Assembly (NCBI RefSeq): GCF_017908035.1
Contig: NZ_JAEQMU010000001.1
Span: 1,984,001-2,048,000, forward strand
Source: Sphingobacterium tabacisoli
Lineage (GTDB): Bacteria; Bacteroidota; Bacteroidia; Sphingobacteriales; Sphingobacteriaceae
Length of the DNA stretch: 64,000 bases
Reading direction: 5' to 3'
Shown here piece by piece: positions 16,329 to 26,703 of this stretch (position 1 is its first letter; each line of letters opens with the position of its first letter). The notes below the pieces were generated by a model. It saw only the letters and a list, made by a program, of their open reading frames with translations. It was not told the DNA's origin and did no database searches. The translations under genes were made by a program, and so were the position numbers.

Positions 16329-18010
16329 GACGACATATACAACAACAGGCTGAAAATGCATTCCTTGCAGGAGATTATGCAACCGCAGCAAAAATATGGG
16401 TACAGGCCAATGGTTTGCCCGGAGATATCAATGTCCTGAAAAACATATATAGCCAGGTCAATATCCGGATTGAAGACGCCCCTCACCCCGATCTATTCGC
16501 TATATTGGGAATTATAGCGCTCGACTATAATGAAATATTTGATACCAACAGGGAAAGCGCACTGAAGAGCTGTGTAAAATGGAGCGAACGCGGATTAGAA
16601 ATAGACCCGAATAGCTATTACTGCAACCGGCACGCTGGTTCGGCCCTATACTGGCTTAATGATTGGAATGCTGCCGCAGCATATTATAAAAAAGCAGTTG
16701 AGCTAAGCCCTTCCCCTGTTTTACAGATTCGCCTGTTCCATATTCAAAATCGAAATTACAGTACTCCTGATTTCTCTACATTGCTTATAGACCTGGAAAC
16801 AGAAATGGCAATGGAAGCTTACAATGCAGGTGTGGAAATAAATTATCTATTGGATCAATACCCAGCCATGCCAGCTCATGAAGCCGAAAGACTTTCCGCA
16901 TTAAAACAGCAGTGCTATGAACATGCCTATCGTCTGTTCCGTGGTGCAGTAGTTCAGAATAATGGCGACATCATTAACTTCGATCCCCATACCTTCGCCA
17001 TGTGCTGTCACAATCTTGCACGGGAGCTAAGATTACATGGAGAACAAGCAAGAGCCATTGCTATCTGTACGGAAGGAATCGAACAGTCTTCCTTTATGAT
17101 TATCCTACAGAACAGGATGGGAGCCTATCTTGATGCTGAAGACCTAAAAAACGCGCTTCAGGACGGTGAGCAATTGATTGAAAGATTTGGAGAAGAGATG
17201 GATACCATATCCTACTTAGCTACAATTGATATGATCTGTTATTGCCATATGGAGCTGAAAAGCTATACCGATGCACTACAGTGGATAAATCTAGGGTTAG
17301 AAACCTACTATGAACTAGAGGCCACGGATCCTATAACTCACCACGGTGAGGTAGTACGTTGCTTCACTAATTTTTTCATACATAAGTCTAATGCGGAAAG
17401 CGCTTTGGGGATACAAACCGAAGTAACCGTGGCTTCGGAGGAAACCGACCGGCTACTGGAACAGATGCCTGATAATCCAAGTTTACTAATCAGTCGTGCC
17501 AATACATTTATCGACGAAGGGAATTACGCTAAGGCTTTGGAATGTTACCAATACGCGTTGCATTTTGCGGCAGAGAAAGGGCAGGAACGCTCTGTTCAAG
17601 TAGCGCTCTATGATATGGGCTACCTATACATCGCTTATCTGAAGGATAACGAGGAGGCTTGTGTTAACTTTGAACAAAGCATAGCCTCAGGTAATACCGA
17701 CTTTTGGTGCTACTACTGGGCAACACACTGTACCTATCATCTCAGCGACAATGAGAAAACGCTGTATTACGGTGATGGGGCATTAAAAGCACTACCGCAA
17801 CAGGAGAATGTGACGGATGATATTATTGCCGAGATATATGAACATATGGGAACTTCTTTCCTGGACTTACAACGTTATGATGATGCGATAACGCATCTGC
17901 AGCAATCTTTAAGCTATCAAGATATGCCAACTACGCGTGCTAATCTGAAAGTCGCTGAGGCTACAAAACAAAGCTCAAGAGGTTTTTTTCATAAATTATT
18001 CAACAAATAA
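16325..18010 (+). CDS. TPR-repeat protein
   Basis: A 561-residue helical protein with several tetratricopeptide repeats. The clearest are around residues 96-130 (GSALYWLNDWNAAAAYYKKA), 388-425 (ANTFIDEGNYAKALECYQYA) and 500-535 (HMGTSFLDLQRYDDAITHLQ). There is no signal peptide or membrane helix. TPR proteins are protein-binding scaffolds, so it may bring together the products of its neighbours. It is coupled to the DUF4375 gene by a 4-base overlap and followed after 68 bp by the DUF2339 membrane protein gene. Confidence 0.85.
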   Translation: MRRHIQQQAENAFLAGDYATAAKIWVQANGLPGDINVLKNIYSQVNIRIEDAPHPDLFAILGIIALDYNEIFDTNRESALKSCVKWSERGLEIDPNSYYCNRHAGSALYWLNDWNAAAAYYKKAVELSPSPVLQIRLFHIQNRNYSTPDFSTLLIDLETEMAMEAYNAGVEINYLLDQYPAMPAHEAERLSALKQQCYEHAYRLFRGAVVQNNGDIINFDPHTFAMCCHNLARELRLHGEQARAIAICTEGIEQSSFMIILQNRMGAYLDAEDLKNALQDGEQLIERFGEEMDTISYLATIDMICYCHMELKSYTDALQWINLGLETYYELEATDPITHHGEVVRCFTNFFIHKSNAESALGIQTEVTVASEETDRLLEQMPDNPSLLISRANTFIDEGNYAKALECYQYALHFAAEKGQERSVQVALYDMGYLYIAYLKDNEEACVNFEQSIASGNTDFWCYYWATHCTYHLSDNEKTLYYGDGALKALPQQENVTDDIIAEIYEHMGTSFLDLQRYDDAITHLQQSLSYQDMPTTRANLKVAEATKQSSRGFFHKLFNK

Positions 18011-18078
18011 AAAGTCATTCATAAGTTTTTGTACTTTGGTATGATTTTAGCGCGAAAGCTGAAACGAAAACTTTGTGT

Positions 18079-20502
18079 ATGGAAATATTGTTGATTGTAC
18101 TTGGCATTATAGTTCTCGTCTATTTAATAAATAGACAGAGAGAGGAGATCAAGGGGCTGAGAGAAGGACTTTCTCATACTTTTGATCAACTGAATACGCT
18201 AAGAACTCTATTGGAGGGAATCAAAAACAATGTTCCTATTGATGCTCTTGATAAAGAGGAGTCAACACCTGAAGAAGTACAGCAGGTACAAGAAGTAATC
18301 ACTCCGGCTCCCCTAGCGGAACCGGAAGATACCATTCCAGTACCGCCACCGATTCCTGATATTCTTGTACAGGAAGTGCTGGAGGAATCATTCAACGAGG
18401 TCGCTCCAGTAGAAGAACACAAAGAAACGTTCTCTGCTCCACCGGTTGTTAGAGAAGAGCAGTTATCCTGGTTTGAAAAGTTCAGACAAAAGAATCCGGA
18501 TATCGAGCGTTTTATCGGTGAAAATCTAATTAACAAGATTGGTATTATAATCCTTGTATTGGGTATCAGCTTCTTTGTCAAATATGCTATTGACAAAGAA
18601 TGGATCAACGAACCGGCACGCGTTGGTATTGGTATCCTGGCCGGAGGTATACTTTTGGGAGTAGCACACCGACTTCGCGCCAAGTTCAAAGCTTTTAGTT
18701 CCGTACTAGTCGCTGGTGGTATCGCTGTATTCTATTTTACTATTGGTATCGCTTTCCATGACTATCAGCTATTTAGCCAGACTACCGCCTTTATTATTAT
18801 GGTGGCGATTACAGCGTTTAGTATTTTCGTATCACTGGCCTACAACCGACAAGAGCTTGCCGTCATGTCTGCTATAGGTGGATTTGCGGTACCGTTTATG
18901 GTCAGTACAGGGAATGGCAATTATCATGTCCTGCTAACTTATATATCTCTGTTGAACTTAGGTATATTAACCATTTCTTATTTCAAGAGGTGGTTTATCA
19001 TAAACTTTACGGCATTCGCTTTAACTTTTCTTATCGTCGCTGCCTGGTACATTTCGCTGGAACCAACATCGACACTCGTACTCCTTCATGCGCTTCGTTA
19101 TTGTATCCTGCTGTATGTTATATTTACAATGGCCTTCATTATAAATAATATGGTCCATAAGAATAAGTTTGCGAACTATGAAGTCGGAGCCGTAATCTCG
19201 AATACAACGGCATTCTATGCCATAGGCTATCATATTATCCATAGTTATTCTCCAGCCTATGTTGGACTCTTTACCATACTACTTGCGGCTTTCAACATTC
19301 TCTTTGCGTATGTGATATTCAAAAAATACCGCTTTGATAAAACAATTATCTTCGTTCTTATTGGATTGGCTCTCACTTTGGCTACAATCACTATCCCCGT
19401 CCAATTTGAGGGTAATTATGTAACTATCTTTTGGGCTTGTGAAGCCGTACTTCTCTTATGGTTGACCCACAAATCTCAACTAAAAGGTTTCTTATTGGGT
19501 GCTGTTATTGTACAATGGCTCGCGATACTGAGTCTACTACAGGATATCGCCGCTTATATTGAAGATGAAGTATCACACGTCTTTGTATTGAACACGGTAT
19601 TCTTTACAGGATTAATGGTAATCGGTTCGCTAATTACTTGTTATAAGCTATTAAAAAAACATCCTTACGCCTATACGCTATATGGGGTCAGCTTCAATCA
19701 GGTGGCTTACCGTAAATTCATCTTTGTATTGGCGCTAGTTTTTGCCTACCTCCTTCCGCTGATCGAAATTGGTTATCAGACCGCTCATTATTTTGACAAT
19801 TCGGGTACGGTTTACTTCTTCATCTACCTTTACCATATGGTATTTAGTACGCTTCTGTTGTATTTTGGCAAGTGCAGGACAAAACTAATAGAGACACTGT
19901 CCGATGTCTTGACCATAATGAACGCGATATTCTATATCATTGTGGCCTACAGAATTCCAATCATTGAGAAATATGAAACATTTATTTATAATGATGGAGG
20001 TTTTCCTTTTGCCTTCAACCTGCATTACATTTCTGTTTTTGCCCTCTTACTGCAGATATTTTGGTACCTAAAACGTCATTTTTTACAGGTTCCATCAGCT
20101 GGAAAACAGAACATATACACAGCTTGGCTAGTCGCCTTTTTTATTGTCTATCTATGCAGTGCCGAAGTCAATATTGCCTTTCTATTTCAAGCGGCGAATT
20201 TTGATGATTATTATACCACCCGCGAGTTTGTGATGAAAGTAATCTTCCCGATATTATGGGGATTATTATCTTTCACATTCTTGATATATGGAATTAAGAA
20301 AAACTTAAAAACAGCACGCGTCATCGCCCTGAGCCTACTCGGAATTACGATACTTAAGCTATTTATCTACGATATCCGGGATGTTTCAGAAACAGGTAAG
20401 ATCATCGCATTTATCCTATTGGGTGCTTTAATTCTCACCATATCTTTTGTGTATCAAAAAATCAAAAAACTAGTCGTAGATAATGACAATGAAAAGCTAT
20501 AA
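18079..20502 (+). CDS. DUF2339 multi-spanning membrane protein
   Basis: An inner-membrane protein of 807 residues. It starts with one hydrophobic helix, then a short coiled coil (residues about 15-50), a proline- and glutamate-rich linker, and from residue about 150 a chain of some 20 or more predicted membrane helices. The entry into the helical part, FIGENLINKIGIIILVLGIS, is the hallmark of DUF2339. The ATG at 18079 is chosen because the longer frame begins with TTG. DUF2339 proteins are often paired with DUF3999, and the next gene here is one. Function unknown; a transport or envelope role is a guess. Confidence 0.85.
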   Translation: MEILLIVLGIIVLVYLINRQREEIKGLREGLSHTFDQLNTLRTLLEGIKNNVPIDALDKEESTPEEVQQVQEVITPAPLAEPEDTIPVPPPIPDILVQEVLEESFNEVAPVEEHKETFSAPPVVREEQLSWFEKFRQKNPDIERFIGENLINKIGIIILVLGISFFVKYAIDKEWINEPARVGIGILAGGILLGVAHRLRAKFKAFSSVLVAGGIAVFYFTIGIAFHDYQLFSQTTAFIIMVAITAFSIFVSLAYNRQELAVMSAIGGFAVPFMVSTGNGNYHVLLTYISLLNLGILTISYFKRWFIINFTAFALTFLIVAAWYISLEPTSTLVLLHALRYCILLYVIFTMAFIINNMVHKNKFANYEVGAVISNTTAFYAIGYHIIHSYSPAYVGLFTILLAAFNILFAYVIFKKYRFDKTIIFVLIGLALTLATITIPVQFEGNYVTIFWACEAVLLLWLTHKSQLKGFLLGAVIVQWLAILSLLQDIAAYIEDEVSHVFVLNTVFFTGLMVIGSLITCYKLLKKHPYAYTLYGVSFNQVAYRKFIFVLALVFAYLLPLIEIGYQTAHYFDNSGTVYFFIYLYHMVFSTLLLYFGKCRTKLIETLSDVLTIMNAIFYIIVAYRIPIIEKYETFIYNDGGFPFAFNLHYISVFALLLQIFWYLKRHFLQVPSAGKQNIYTAWLVAFFIVYLCSAEVNIAFLFQAANFDDYYTTREFVMKVIFPILWGLLSFTFLIYGIKKNLKTARVIALSLLGITILKLFIYDIRDVSETGKIIAFILLGALILTISFVYQKIKKLVVDNDNEKL

Positions 20503-21712
20503 ATCTCTTTTATTCGCGCCACTTTTTACGCTTGTTTTTTGCTTACCTACTGCAAAAGCTCAACAAATACAAGCGAAAGTAACGGCCACTGAAAATGGCT
20601 ACAGCAGCATCCTCATCCCTCAAGAATTTAGGGCAAGAGTAGGCAATGACTTAGGCATACTGCGCTTAAAAGATGCTAAAGGCAATGAAGTTCCATTTGT
20701 CGTGAAGCCACAGGAAGTGGATACTTCTTTTTTTTCACCACTATCGTACGAACGCAAAAAAAACACTTCTGATAGTACTGAGGTATTCCTGATCGACCAT
20801 AAAGACAGGAAAAAAAACAGTGGCTATATCTTACAGGTTGCCAATTCGGAGAATAATAAAAAATATCGTATTGAGGGTAGCGATGATATGCAGAGTTGGT
20901 TCGGTATTGTAAACAATGCACTACTGACAAATCTAAAGGACGATAATCAGACCTTTACGAGCAAGCCTATCCATTTTCCACCGGTAGACTACCGCTATAT
21001 CCGTATTGTGCTTGATGATAAGAACTCCCCTCCGATTAAGATTCTAAATATCGGCGAGATAAAAAATAATGGAGCGACACTAAAGCTGGAAAAAGTCAAG
21101 GAAATATCCTACCAACAAACGAACAATCGTGATAATAAAACAACGACGATAGCGGTCACCAAAGACTTATGGACGCCCATTGACTATTTTCAAGTCTATG
21201 CCCGTAGTCCTAAACAATACTACCGTACGGCACATACTTATATAGAACAACAAAAAACAGGTGCCACAAAAAATAATAGCAGACAAAAATATAGCGTTAA
21301 CGAATATATTCAACTCCAGAGCAATACAGGCGGAATGTATGCGCTACAAGAGTTATATCCTAACACATTCTTTATCGAAGTCGAAAACGAGGATAATCCG
21401 CCACTCGAAATAGACAGCATCGTTTTCTACCAAACCCCTATTCATTTAATTGCTGATTTGGACATCAAGCAAGAATACAGCTTGCAAGCGGATAGCAATT
21501 GGAATACGCCTAGCTACGATCTATCTAAAATAGATCTCAACCTACCCCCGAATATACCAGTAGCAAAAGTAAGTGATATTCAAGCCCATAAATCGGATAC
21601 GACACGAGAAGAAAAGGGCTACGGAAATTGGATATTGATTGGGTGCTCCATCCTCGGAATACTCTTAGTTTTTTATTTTGGCAAGGGCCTCCTAAAAGAT
21701 TTAAATAAATAA
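20489..21712 (+). CDS. DUF3999-type exported, membrane-anchored protein
   Basis: A 407-residue protein with a Sec signal peptide (ending near TAKAQ) and a single C-terminal membrane helix (NWILIGCSILGILLVFYFG). The part between, about 340 residues, is beta-rich and faces the periplasm. Features such as the early VPFVVKP and the middle YRIEGSDDMQSWFGI match the DUF3999 family. Its start lies inside the end of the DUF2339 gene (14-base overlap), so the two proteins are made together and probably form a complex. ATG at 20483 is an equally possible start. Confidence 0.75.
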   Translation: MKSYKSLLFAPLFTLVFCLPTAKAQQIQAKVTATENGYSSILIPQEFRARVGNDLGILRLKDAKGNEVPFVVKPQEVDTSFFSPLSYERKKNTSDSTEVFLIDHKDRKKNSGYILQVANSENNKKYRIEGSDDMQSWFGIVNNALLTNLKDDNQTFTSKPIHFPPVDYRYIRIVLDDKNSPPIKILNIGEIKNNGATLKLEKVKEISYQQTNNRDNKTTTIAVTKDLWTPIDYFQVYARSPKQYYRTAHTYIEQQKTGATKNNSRQKYSVNEYIQLQSNTGGMYALQELYPNTFFIEVENEDNPPLEIDSIVFYQTPIHLIADLDIKQEYSLQADSNWNTPSYDLSKIDLNLPPNIPVAKVSDIQAHKSDTTREEKGYGNWILIGCSILGILLVFYFGKGLLKDLNK

Positions 21713-21847
21713 AATAAACCTTTATTTAGATTGATACGGTTTCCCGTAAATAGTGCTATATTTATGGTGCATCTTTGTACCTAGAATAGTAAGGATATTT
21801 CTAGCGTAAAAAAACTGAGTACCAAATCAAAAACATAATCCTGACCT

Positions 21848-22378
21848 ATGACTGCAAGAGAATTTGTGTCTAATATTCGGGCGAATCAACCCGAGCGTAT
21901 ACACCTCGAAAACAGGTTAAATACGGAAACATTACATGGCATCTTGAGCGATGCACATATTTCTGATTCAGACTCTAACTACCAGGAGCATGGAAACGAA
22001 ATATTGAACCTCCTACACAACTTTGATCTATCCCGATTGAACGTCTATGACATCACCTTTGACCATGACTTAGAGGTATACCAGGACTTTCTATTTTTCG
22101 GATGGGATACGATCGGTGACCGACTAGGCTACCATATCCCTTCTGGCGAAGTAGTAAGTTACTATTTACACGGAGATTGTGTGCACTTCAGATGTGCTAT
22201 GAATGACAGGCAATTCCTACAGTTATTCTTTGAATTGTATCTGCTGCTAAAAGGGCAATTAGAAACGGAAGATGAACAGGCAAAGGACAGAATAAGGGAA
22301 AATTTCTGGTCCAAAACCACATCTACTGTCCCTGATACGTATTGGAAACATTACGAGAGATTCTTGGTTTCTACTTAA
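21848..22378 (+). CDS. hypothetical protein, possibly SUKH-like
   Basis: A 176-residue cytoplasmic protein without signal peptide. The centre reads FFGWDTIGDRLGYHIPSGEV, resembling the strand-turn region of SMI1/KNR4 (SUKH) proteins, where a hydrophobic strand is followed by GD and a tyrosine. The N-terminal part is less typical, so the family is only a suggestion. SUKH proteins often act as immunity proteins in toxin loci. It is 135 bp downstream of DUF3999 and may be a separate unit. Confidence 0.5.
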   Translation: MTAREFVSNIRANQPERIHLENRLNTETLHGILSDAHISDSDSNYQEHGNEILNLLHNFDLSRLNVYDITFDHDLEVYQDFLFFGWDTIGDRLGYHIPSGEVVSYYLHGDCVHFRCAMNDRQFLQLFFELYLLLKGQLETEDEQAKDRIRENFWSKTTSTVPDTYWKHYERFLVST

Positions 22379-22420
22379 CTATTCCCTCTTCTGGACTAGC
22401 CGACTACCGGGCAAACTTTC

Positions 22421-22428
22421 TATATTTG
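22421..22428 (+). promoter_or_regulatory. -7 element of the threonine aldolase gene
   Basis: TATATTTG matches TAnnTTTG, 29 bp before the start codon at 22458. No TTG is seen at the exact -33 distance. The ribosome site AAGGAA lies eight bases before the ATG. Confidence 0.4.
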
Positions 22429-22457
22429 CATTTCCATAGATAAAAAGGAAATCAGAT

Positions 22458-23486
22458 ATGTACAACTTTAAGAATGACTATTCAGAGGGAGCGCATTTGC
22501 GTATCTTAGATAAGTTAAGAGAAAGTAACCTCATACAACAGCTGGGGTATGGAGAGGATGAGTATAGTCTGGAGGCAAAATCTATCCTTAGACAAAAGAT
22601 AGCTAATCCAGAGGTGGAAATATATTTCCTGTCTGCAGGAACGCAAACTAATCTATTGGTTATCTCTTGTCTTCTCCAATCCCACGAGGCTGTAATCAGT
22701 GCGCAGTCCGGTCATATCTATGCCCATGAAGCTGGAGCCATAGAAGCTACAGGTCACCGGGTTATTACGGTAGAGACCAAAGACGGTAAGTTGAGGGTTG
22801 CAGATATTGAACAGGTTGTACAGAATCACACCTTAAGGCCACACGTTGTAAAGCCCAAATTGGTCTATATTTCCAACTCTACCGAGATCGGAACGATATA
22901 TCAGTTGTCCGAATTAAAGGCATTATCAGATTGTTGTAAGCAGCATGGTCTCTTATTATTTCTAGATGGCGCACGGCTAGGTAATGCACTGACTGCTACA
23001 AATAATGATATTACACTTGCGCACATCAGTCAACTGACAGATGTATTCTATATTGGAGCAACCAAAAATGGGGCTTTATTGGGCGAGGCAGTGGTATTCA
23101 ATAGCCCATTGCTGTATCCTGACTTTGACTATGCCCTAAAACAAAAGGGAGCACTATTGGCCAAGGGCAGAATACTCGGAATACAATTTTTAGAACTGTT
23201 TAGAGATAACCTCTATTTTGAACTTGCGGACCATGCAAACAAAATGGCCATGAAAATTGCTGCGGCCGCTGAAGAAATAGGTTATGATTTTTTGACACAC
23301 TCTACGACCAATCAGGTTTTCCCAATTTTACCTCGTCACACCATCACGGAGTTGCATAAAAAGTATCTTTTCTTTGAATGGAAAGCTATAGACAAAGACA
23401 ATTCTGCCGTACGGTTGATTACCTCATGGGCAACACCAGAATCTGTGGTCGATGCATTTATTACAGATTTAAGGTCTTTACAATAG
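22458..23486 (+). CDS. low-specificity threonine aldolase
   Basis: A 342-residue PLP-dependent enzyme of fold type I. It opens with the substrate-loop type sequence NDYSEGAHLRIL, and the PLP-binding region has LFLDGARLGNALT (aspartate holding the pyridine nitrogen) followed by the Schiff-base lysine in IGATKNGALLGE near residue 202. These match the GLY1/LtaE aldolase family, which splits threonine or allo-threonine to glycine and acetaldehyde. It stands alone, and its stop is two bases from the stop of the convergent VOC gene, with no visible terminator between. Confidence 0.88.
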   Translation: MYNFKNDYSEGAHLRILDKLRESNLIQQLGYGEDEYSLEAKSILRQKIANPEVEIYFLSAGTQTNLLVISCLLQSHEAVISAQSGHIYAHEAGAIEATGHRVITVETKDGKLRVADIEQVVQNHTLRPHVVKPKLVYISNSTEIGTIYQLSELKALSDCCKQHGLLLFLDGARLGNALTATNNDITLAHISQLTDVFYIGATKNGALLGEAVVFNSPLLYPDFDYALKQKGALLAKGRILGIQFLELFRDNLYFELADHANKMAMKIAAAAEEIGYDFLTHSTTNQVFPILPRHTITELHKKYLFFEWKAIDKDNSAVRLITSWATPESVVDAFITDLRSLQ

Positions 23487-23487
23487 A

Positions 23488-23868
23488 CTACACATCTTGT
23501 TGGTGTAAAGCGATTCTATTACCCTCTGAATCTTCAAACTCGGCGATGAAAAAACCATATTGACTGTTTTCGGTTTTGGGATATAAAATACGTCCTCCAT
23601 ATTCGATCACCTTTTGAAGGGTATCATCTATATCGGCCGTTTTAAAATATAAGATAACTCCGTTTTTCGTAGGGATATATACGTCACCTTTGGCCAGCGC
23701 ACCGGAAATACCCGACTTGGATTCGGAGAAAGGAAAAAGCGCCATCTCGTAATTATCAATAACCTCATTTTCAAAAACAAAACCGAAAACATAGCTGTAA
23801 AAAGAGGAGGCCCGAGGTAAATCGTTTACCGGAATTTCGAAATAGATCACAGGATTGGTCGTAGCCAT
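23488..23868 (-). CDS. VOC family (glyoxalase-like) protein
   Basis: A 126-residue protein of the vicinal oxygen chelate fold. Features are the start NPVIYFEIPVNDLPRASSFY and the second half beginning ILYFKTADIDDTLQKVIEYG, giving the two beta-alpha-beta-beta-beta modules. Metal ligands are not certain. The family includes glyoxalases, bleomycin-resistance proteins and dioxygenases, so no reaction is assigned. It is a single gene facing the threonine aldolase gene. Confidence 0.8.
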   Translation of the reverse strand: MATTNPVIYFEIPVNDLPRASSFYSYVFGFVFENEVIDNYEMALFPFSESKSGISGALAKGDVYIPTKNGVILYFKTADIDDTLQKVIEYGGRILYPKTENSQYGFFIAEFEDSEGNRIALHQQDV

Positions 23869-23924
23869 AGTTTTATTAAGTTGATAGTATGTACAGGATA
23901 AATATACTTAGATTCCTCCACATC

Positions 23925-24935
23925 TTAATTAAAGAAGTATACGATCACGAGCAACGAAGGCACAGCTATACCTATCCAAAGAAGTATACCTAATATAAAA
24001 GGTTTTGCCCCAACGGATTTCAGAACTTTTAAAGACAAACCTGAACCTATTAAAAAAAGAACGACAGTAAGTCCCCCTTTGGACAAGGCTACAATTGAAG
24101 CCCCCAACTCGTGCAAAGGTTGGACATAAGTATTCCCTAAAACCGCTAAGACAAAAAGACCTATAAAATAGGGTATTTTGACCTTCGTCCCCTTTTCCTT
24201 AAAAAGAATAGCGCTCCCGAACGTCACAGGAATAATCCATAATGCCCTGGTCAATTTGACAGAAGTCGCTATCTGTAAGGCCTGTTCGCCGTATCTACCA
24301 GCAGCACCGACTACAGAACTGGTGTCCTGTATCGCTACAGCGCTCCAAAGTCCAAACTGACTCTCGGATAGATGAAATAGATGTCCCAAAGGAGGAAAAA
24401 GAAATAACGCTACCGCATTCAATATAAAGATTGTTCCTAAAGCAACACTAATCTGTGCTTGCTTTGCTTTTATAACGGGTGAAATCGCGGCGATAGCACT
24501 CCCTCCACAGATAGCTGTCCCTACTGTAATCAGGAAAGATATCTTCTTGTCGATCTTAAAGAGTACGCCGGCTACATAACCTAAAATCAGTATACCAAAC
24601 AACGAACATACCGTCAATAAAAAGCCATTCTTGCTCGCTCCAATGGTAGACTCTACATCCATTCCAAACCCTAATCCAACCACAGATACCTGTAATAAAA
24701 TATGGGTTAATTTTGCCGTAGCATTTGGAAAAGGATTACGCAGACACTGGGCTGTGATCACGCCTAGCAAGAGTGCCAAAGGAGCTGAAATAAAAGGGAA
24801 TAAACATAGCAGTCCCAATCCAACAAAGACCACTGCTTGAATAGATAGCCGTCTATCCGTAATAGCGTCTTCATGCTGTGGCCTGCTAACTATTCTCTTA
24901 TCGAAACTGTAAGTATGTTCTTTTTCTGACATCAT
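23925..24935 (-). CDS. YeiH-family putative sulfate or anion exporter
   Basis: An inner-membrane protein of about 337 residues with ten or so predicted helices. It matches the UPF0324/YeiH family: the start PLALLLGVITAQCLRNPF, GVLFKIDKKISFLITVGTAICGGSAIAAISPVI and the later AIQDTSSVVGAAG. Members are annotated as sulfate exporters, a role poorly proven. The longer frame to 25088 would add 51 residues unlike the family, so I start at one of two adjacent ATG codons (24935 or 24932). It is a single gene, divergent from gnd. Confidence 0.85.
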   Translation of the reverse strand: MMSEKEHTYSFDKRIVSRPQHEDAITDRRLSIQAVVFVGLGLLCLFPFISAPLALLLGVITAQCLRNPFPNATAKLTHILLQVSVVGLGFGMDVESTIGASKNGFLLTVCSLFGILILGYVAGVLFKIDKKISFLITVGTAICGGSAIAAISPVIKAKQAQISVALGTIFILNAVALFLFPPLGHLFHLSESQFGLWSAVAIQDTSSVVGAAGRYGEQALQIATSVKLTRALWIIPVTFGSAILFKEKGTKVKIPYFIGLFVLAVLGNTYVQPLHELGASIVALSKGGLTVVLFLIGSGLSLKVLKSVGAKPFILGILLWIGIAVPSLLVIVYFFN

Positions 24936-25270
24936 GAGTATTTTTTTGTTCTTATTTCCTACAAATTTCAGCAGTATGATTGTCGAAAGAAAATGAGAAA
25001 TCCCTATACGACATAACCTCAGGTTATGCCATACATTCCATAACGTACTACCGTTACCAACAGAGCAGATCTCCTCATTCCGCAACATTCGTCCGGATTC
25101 TTTCTTCTAACATCCGCGGTGTACCTGAAAGGAGTAAAAAACAGCGACTTTCAACGAAAAGATTCCTATCTTTGATTATTAGTTTGAATAAGCTTTCCTA
25201 AGCAAGTTTTAACACATAAATTAATACGTATCCGAAACGATAAATATCTGTATCAACTGATAAAAATTTT

Positions 25271-26674
25271 ATGGAATTATATGATTTTGGCATAGTTGGT
25301 CTTGGTGTTATGGGAAGAAACCTCCTATTAAACATGGCCGACAACAAATTTGCCGTAGCGGGATTAGACCTCGACCTCGCTAAAGTACAGTCTTTAGAAA
25401 ACGAAATTAACGACACACATCAGGTAAAAGCGACTACATCAGTAGCTGATTTTACACAGGCAATCCGAAAGCCTAGAGCTATCATGTTGCTAGTCCCTGC
25501 AGGAAACCCTGTCGATAGTGCCATAAACAGCCTACTTCCTCATCTGGAAGAAGGAGATATTATTATCGATGGTGGAAACTCCTATTTCCCGGATACCGAT
25601 CGTCGTTTTATAGAACTATCCAAAAAGAATATACACTTCTTCGGAATGGGGATATCAGGTGGTGAGAAAGGTGCCCGTTTCGGTCCCAGCTTGATGCCGG
25701 GAGGTGACAAAGGAGCATACGAACGCTTGCGTCCTATTTTTGAAGCTGTCGCGGCTAAAGTAAATGGTGAACCTTGTGTAACCTACCTAGGTAATGGTTC
25801 TGCAGGCAACTATGTCAAAATGGTTCACAATGGAATCGAATACGGTGTAATGCAACTGATAGCGGAGACTTACGACTTGATGAAACGTGGTTTCGGTATT
25901 GATGATGATAAAATACAGCAAACATTTGCGGACTGGAATAAAGGTGAATTACAGTCATTTTTAGTAGAGATTACCTCAGAAATCCTAAACAAATTTGACG
26001 AAGACGGTCAACGCCTTGTCCACGTGATCTCTGATTGGGCAAAATCAAAAGGAACAGGTAAATGGACTTCTCAAAATGCGATGGACTTACAGGCTCCAAT
26101 CCCAGTAATAGATGCGGCAGTAACGATGCGTGATATGTCCAAATTGAAACCTGAACGTATACAGGCTTCGGAAAAATTAACCTGGTCTCCTACTGTAGAT
26201 GCTATCGACAAAGATAAGGTCATCGAACAAATAAAAGATGCGTTCTACTTTGCTATGCTAAACACCTATGCACAAGGACTGTCGCAGCTTACCATAGCAT
26301 CCGAAGCTTATAATTATGGCTTAGACTTAGAACAGGTAGCTAAAATATGGCGCGGTGGCTGCATTATCCGTGCAGCAGCTTTAGAAGATTTCAGACAAGC
26401 CTATAGCCGCAACCCTGCCCTAAGAAACATCCTATTGGATGATACTGTTGCACAAAATGTGTCAGCAAGACAAGAAGGCGCTAGAGCGACCATCAAATAC
26501 GCTGTTGATAATGGTATCCCGTTTGGCGCATATATGAATGCCTTGGCGTACTTTGACTCATACCGTTCAGAGCGCATGCCAACGAACATCATACAAGCAC
26601 AACGTGACTATTTTGGCGCACACACTTACGAACGCATAGACCGTGAGGGTTCGTTTCATACGCAGTGGGACTAA
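25271..26674 (+). CDS. gnd: 6-phosphogluconate dehydrogenase, decarboxylating
   Basis: A 467-residue enzyme that oxidises 6-phosphogluconate to ribulose-5-phosphate with release of CO2 and formation of NADPH. The nucleotide-binding GLGVMGRNLLLNMAD starts near residue 10, the substrate-binding GISGGEKGARFGPSLMPGG near residue 129, and the catalytic KMVHNGIEYG near residue 185. Length is typical for the homodimeric form. It is the first gene of gnd-zwf-pgl, which together make the oxidative pentose-phosphate branch; zwf starts 29 bp downstream. Confidence 0.97.
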   Translation: MELYDFGIVGLGVMGRNLLLNMADNKFAVAGLDLDLAKVQSLENEINDTHQVKATTSVADFTQAIRKPRAIMLLVPAGNPVDSAINSLLPHLEEGDIIIDGGNSYFPDTDRRFIELSKKNIHFFGMGISGGEKGARFGPSLMPGGDKGAYERLRPIFEAVAAKVNGEPCVTYLGNGSAGNYVKMVHNGIEYGVMQLIAETYDLMKRGFGIDDDKIQQTFADWNKGELQSFLVEITSEILNKFDEDGQRLVHVISDWAKSKGTGKWTSQNAMDLQAPIPVIDAAVTMRDMSKLKPERIQASEKLTWSPTVDAIDKDKVIEQIKDAFYFAMLNTYAQGLSQLTIASEAYNYGLDLEQVAKIWRGGCIIRAAALEDFRQAYSRNPALRNILLDDTVAQNVSARQEGARATIKYAVDNGIPFGAYMNALAYFDSYRSERMPTNIIQAQRDYFGAHTYERIDREGSFHTQWD

Positions 26675-26703
26675 GATAAATTGATTACCTTTTTTATAAT
26701 ACA

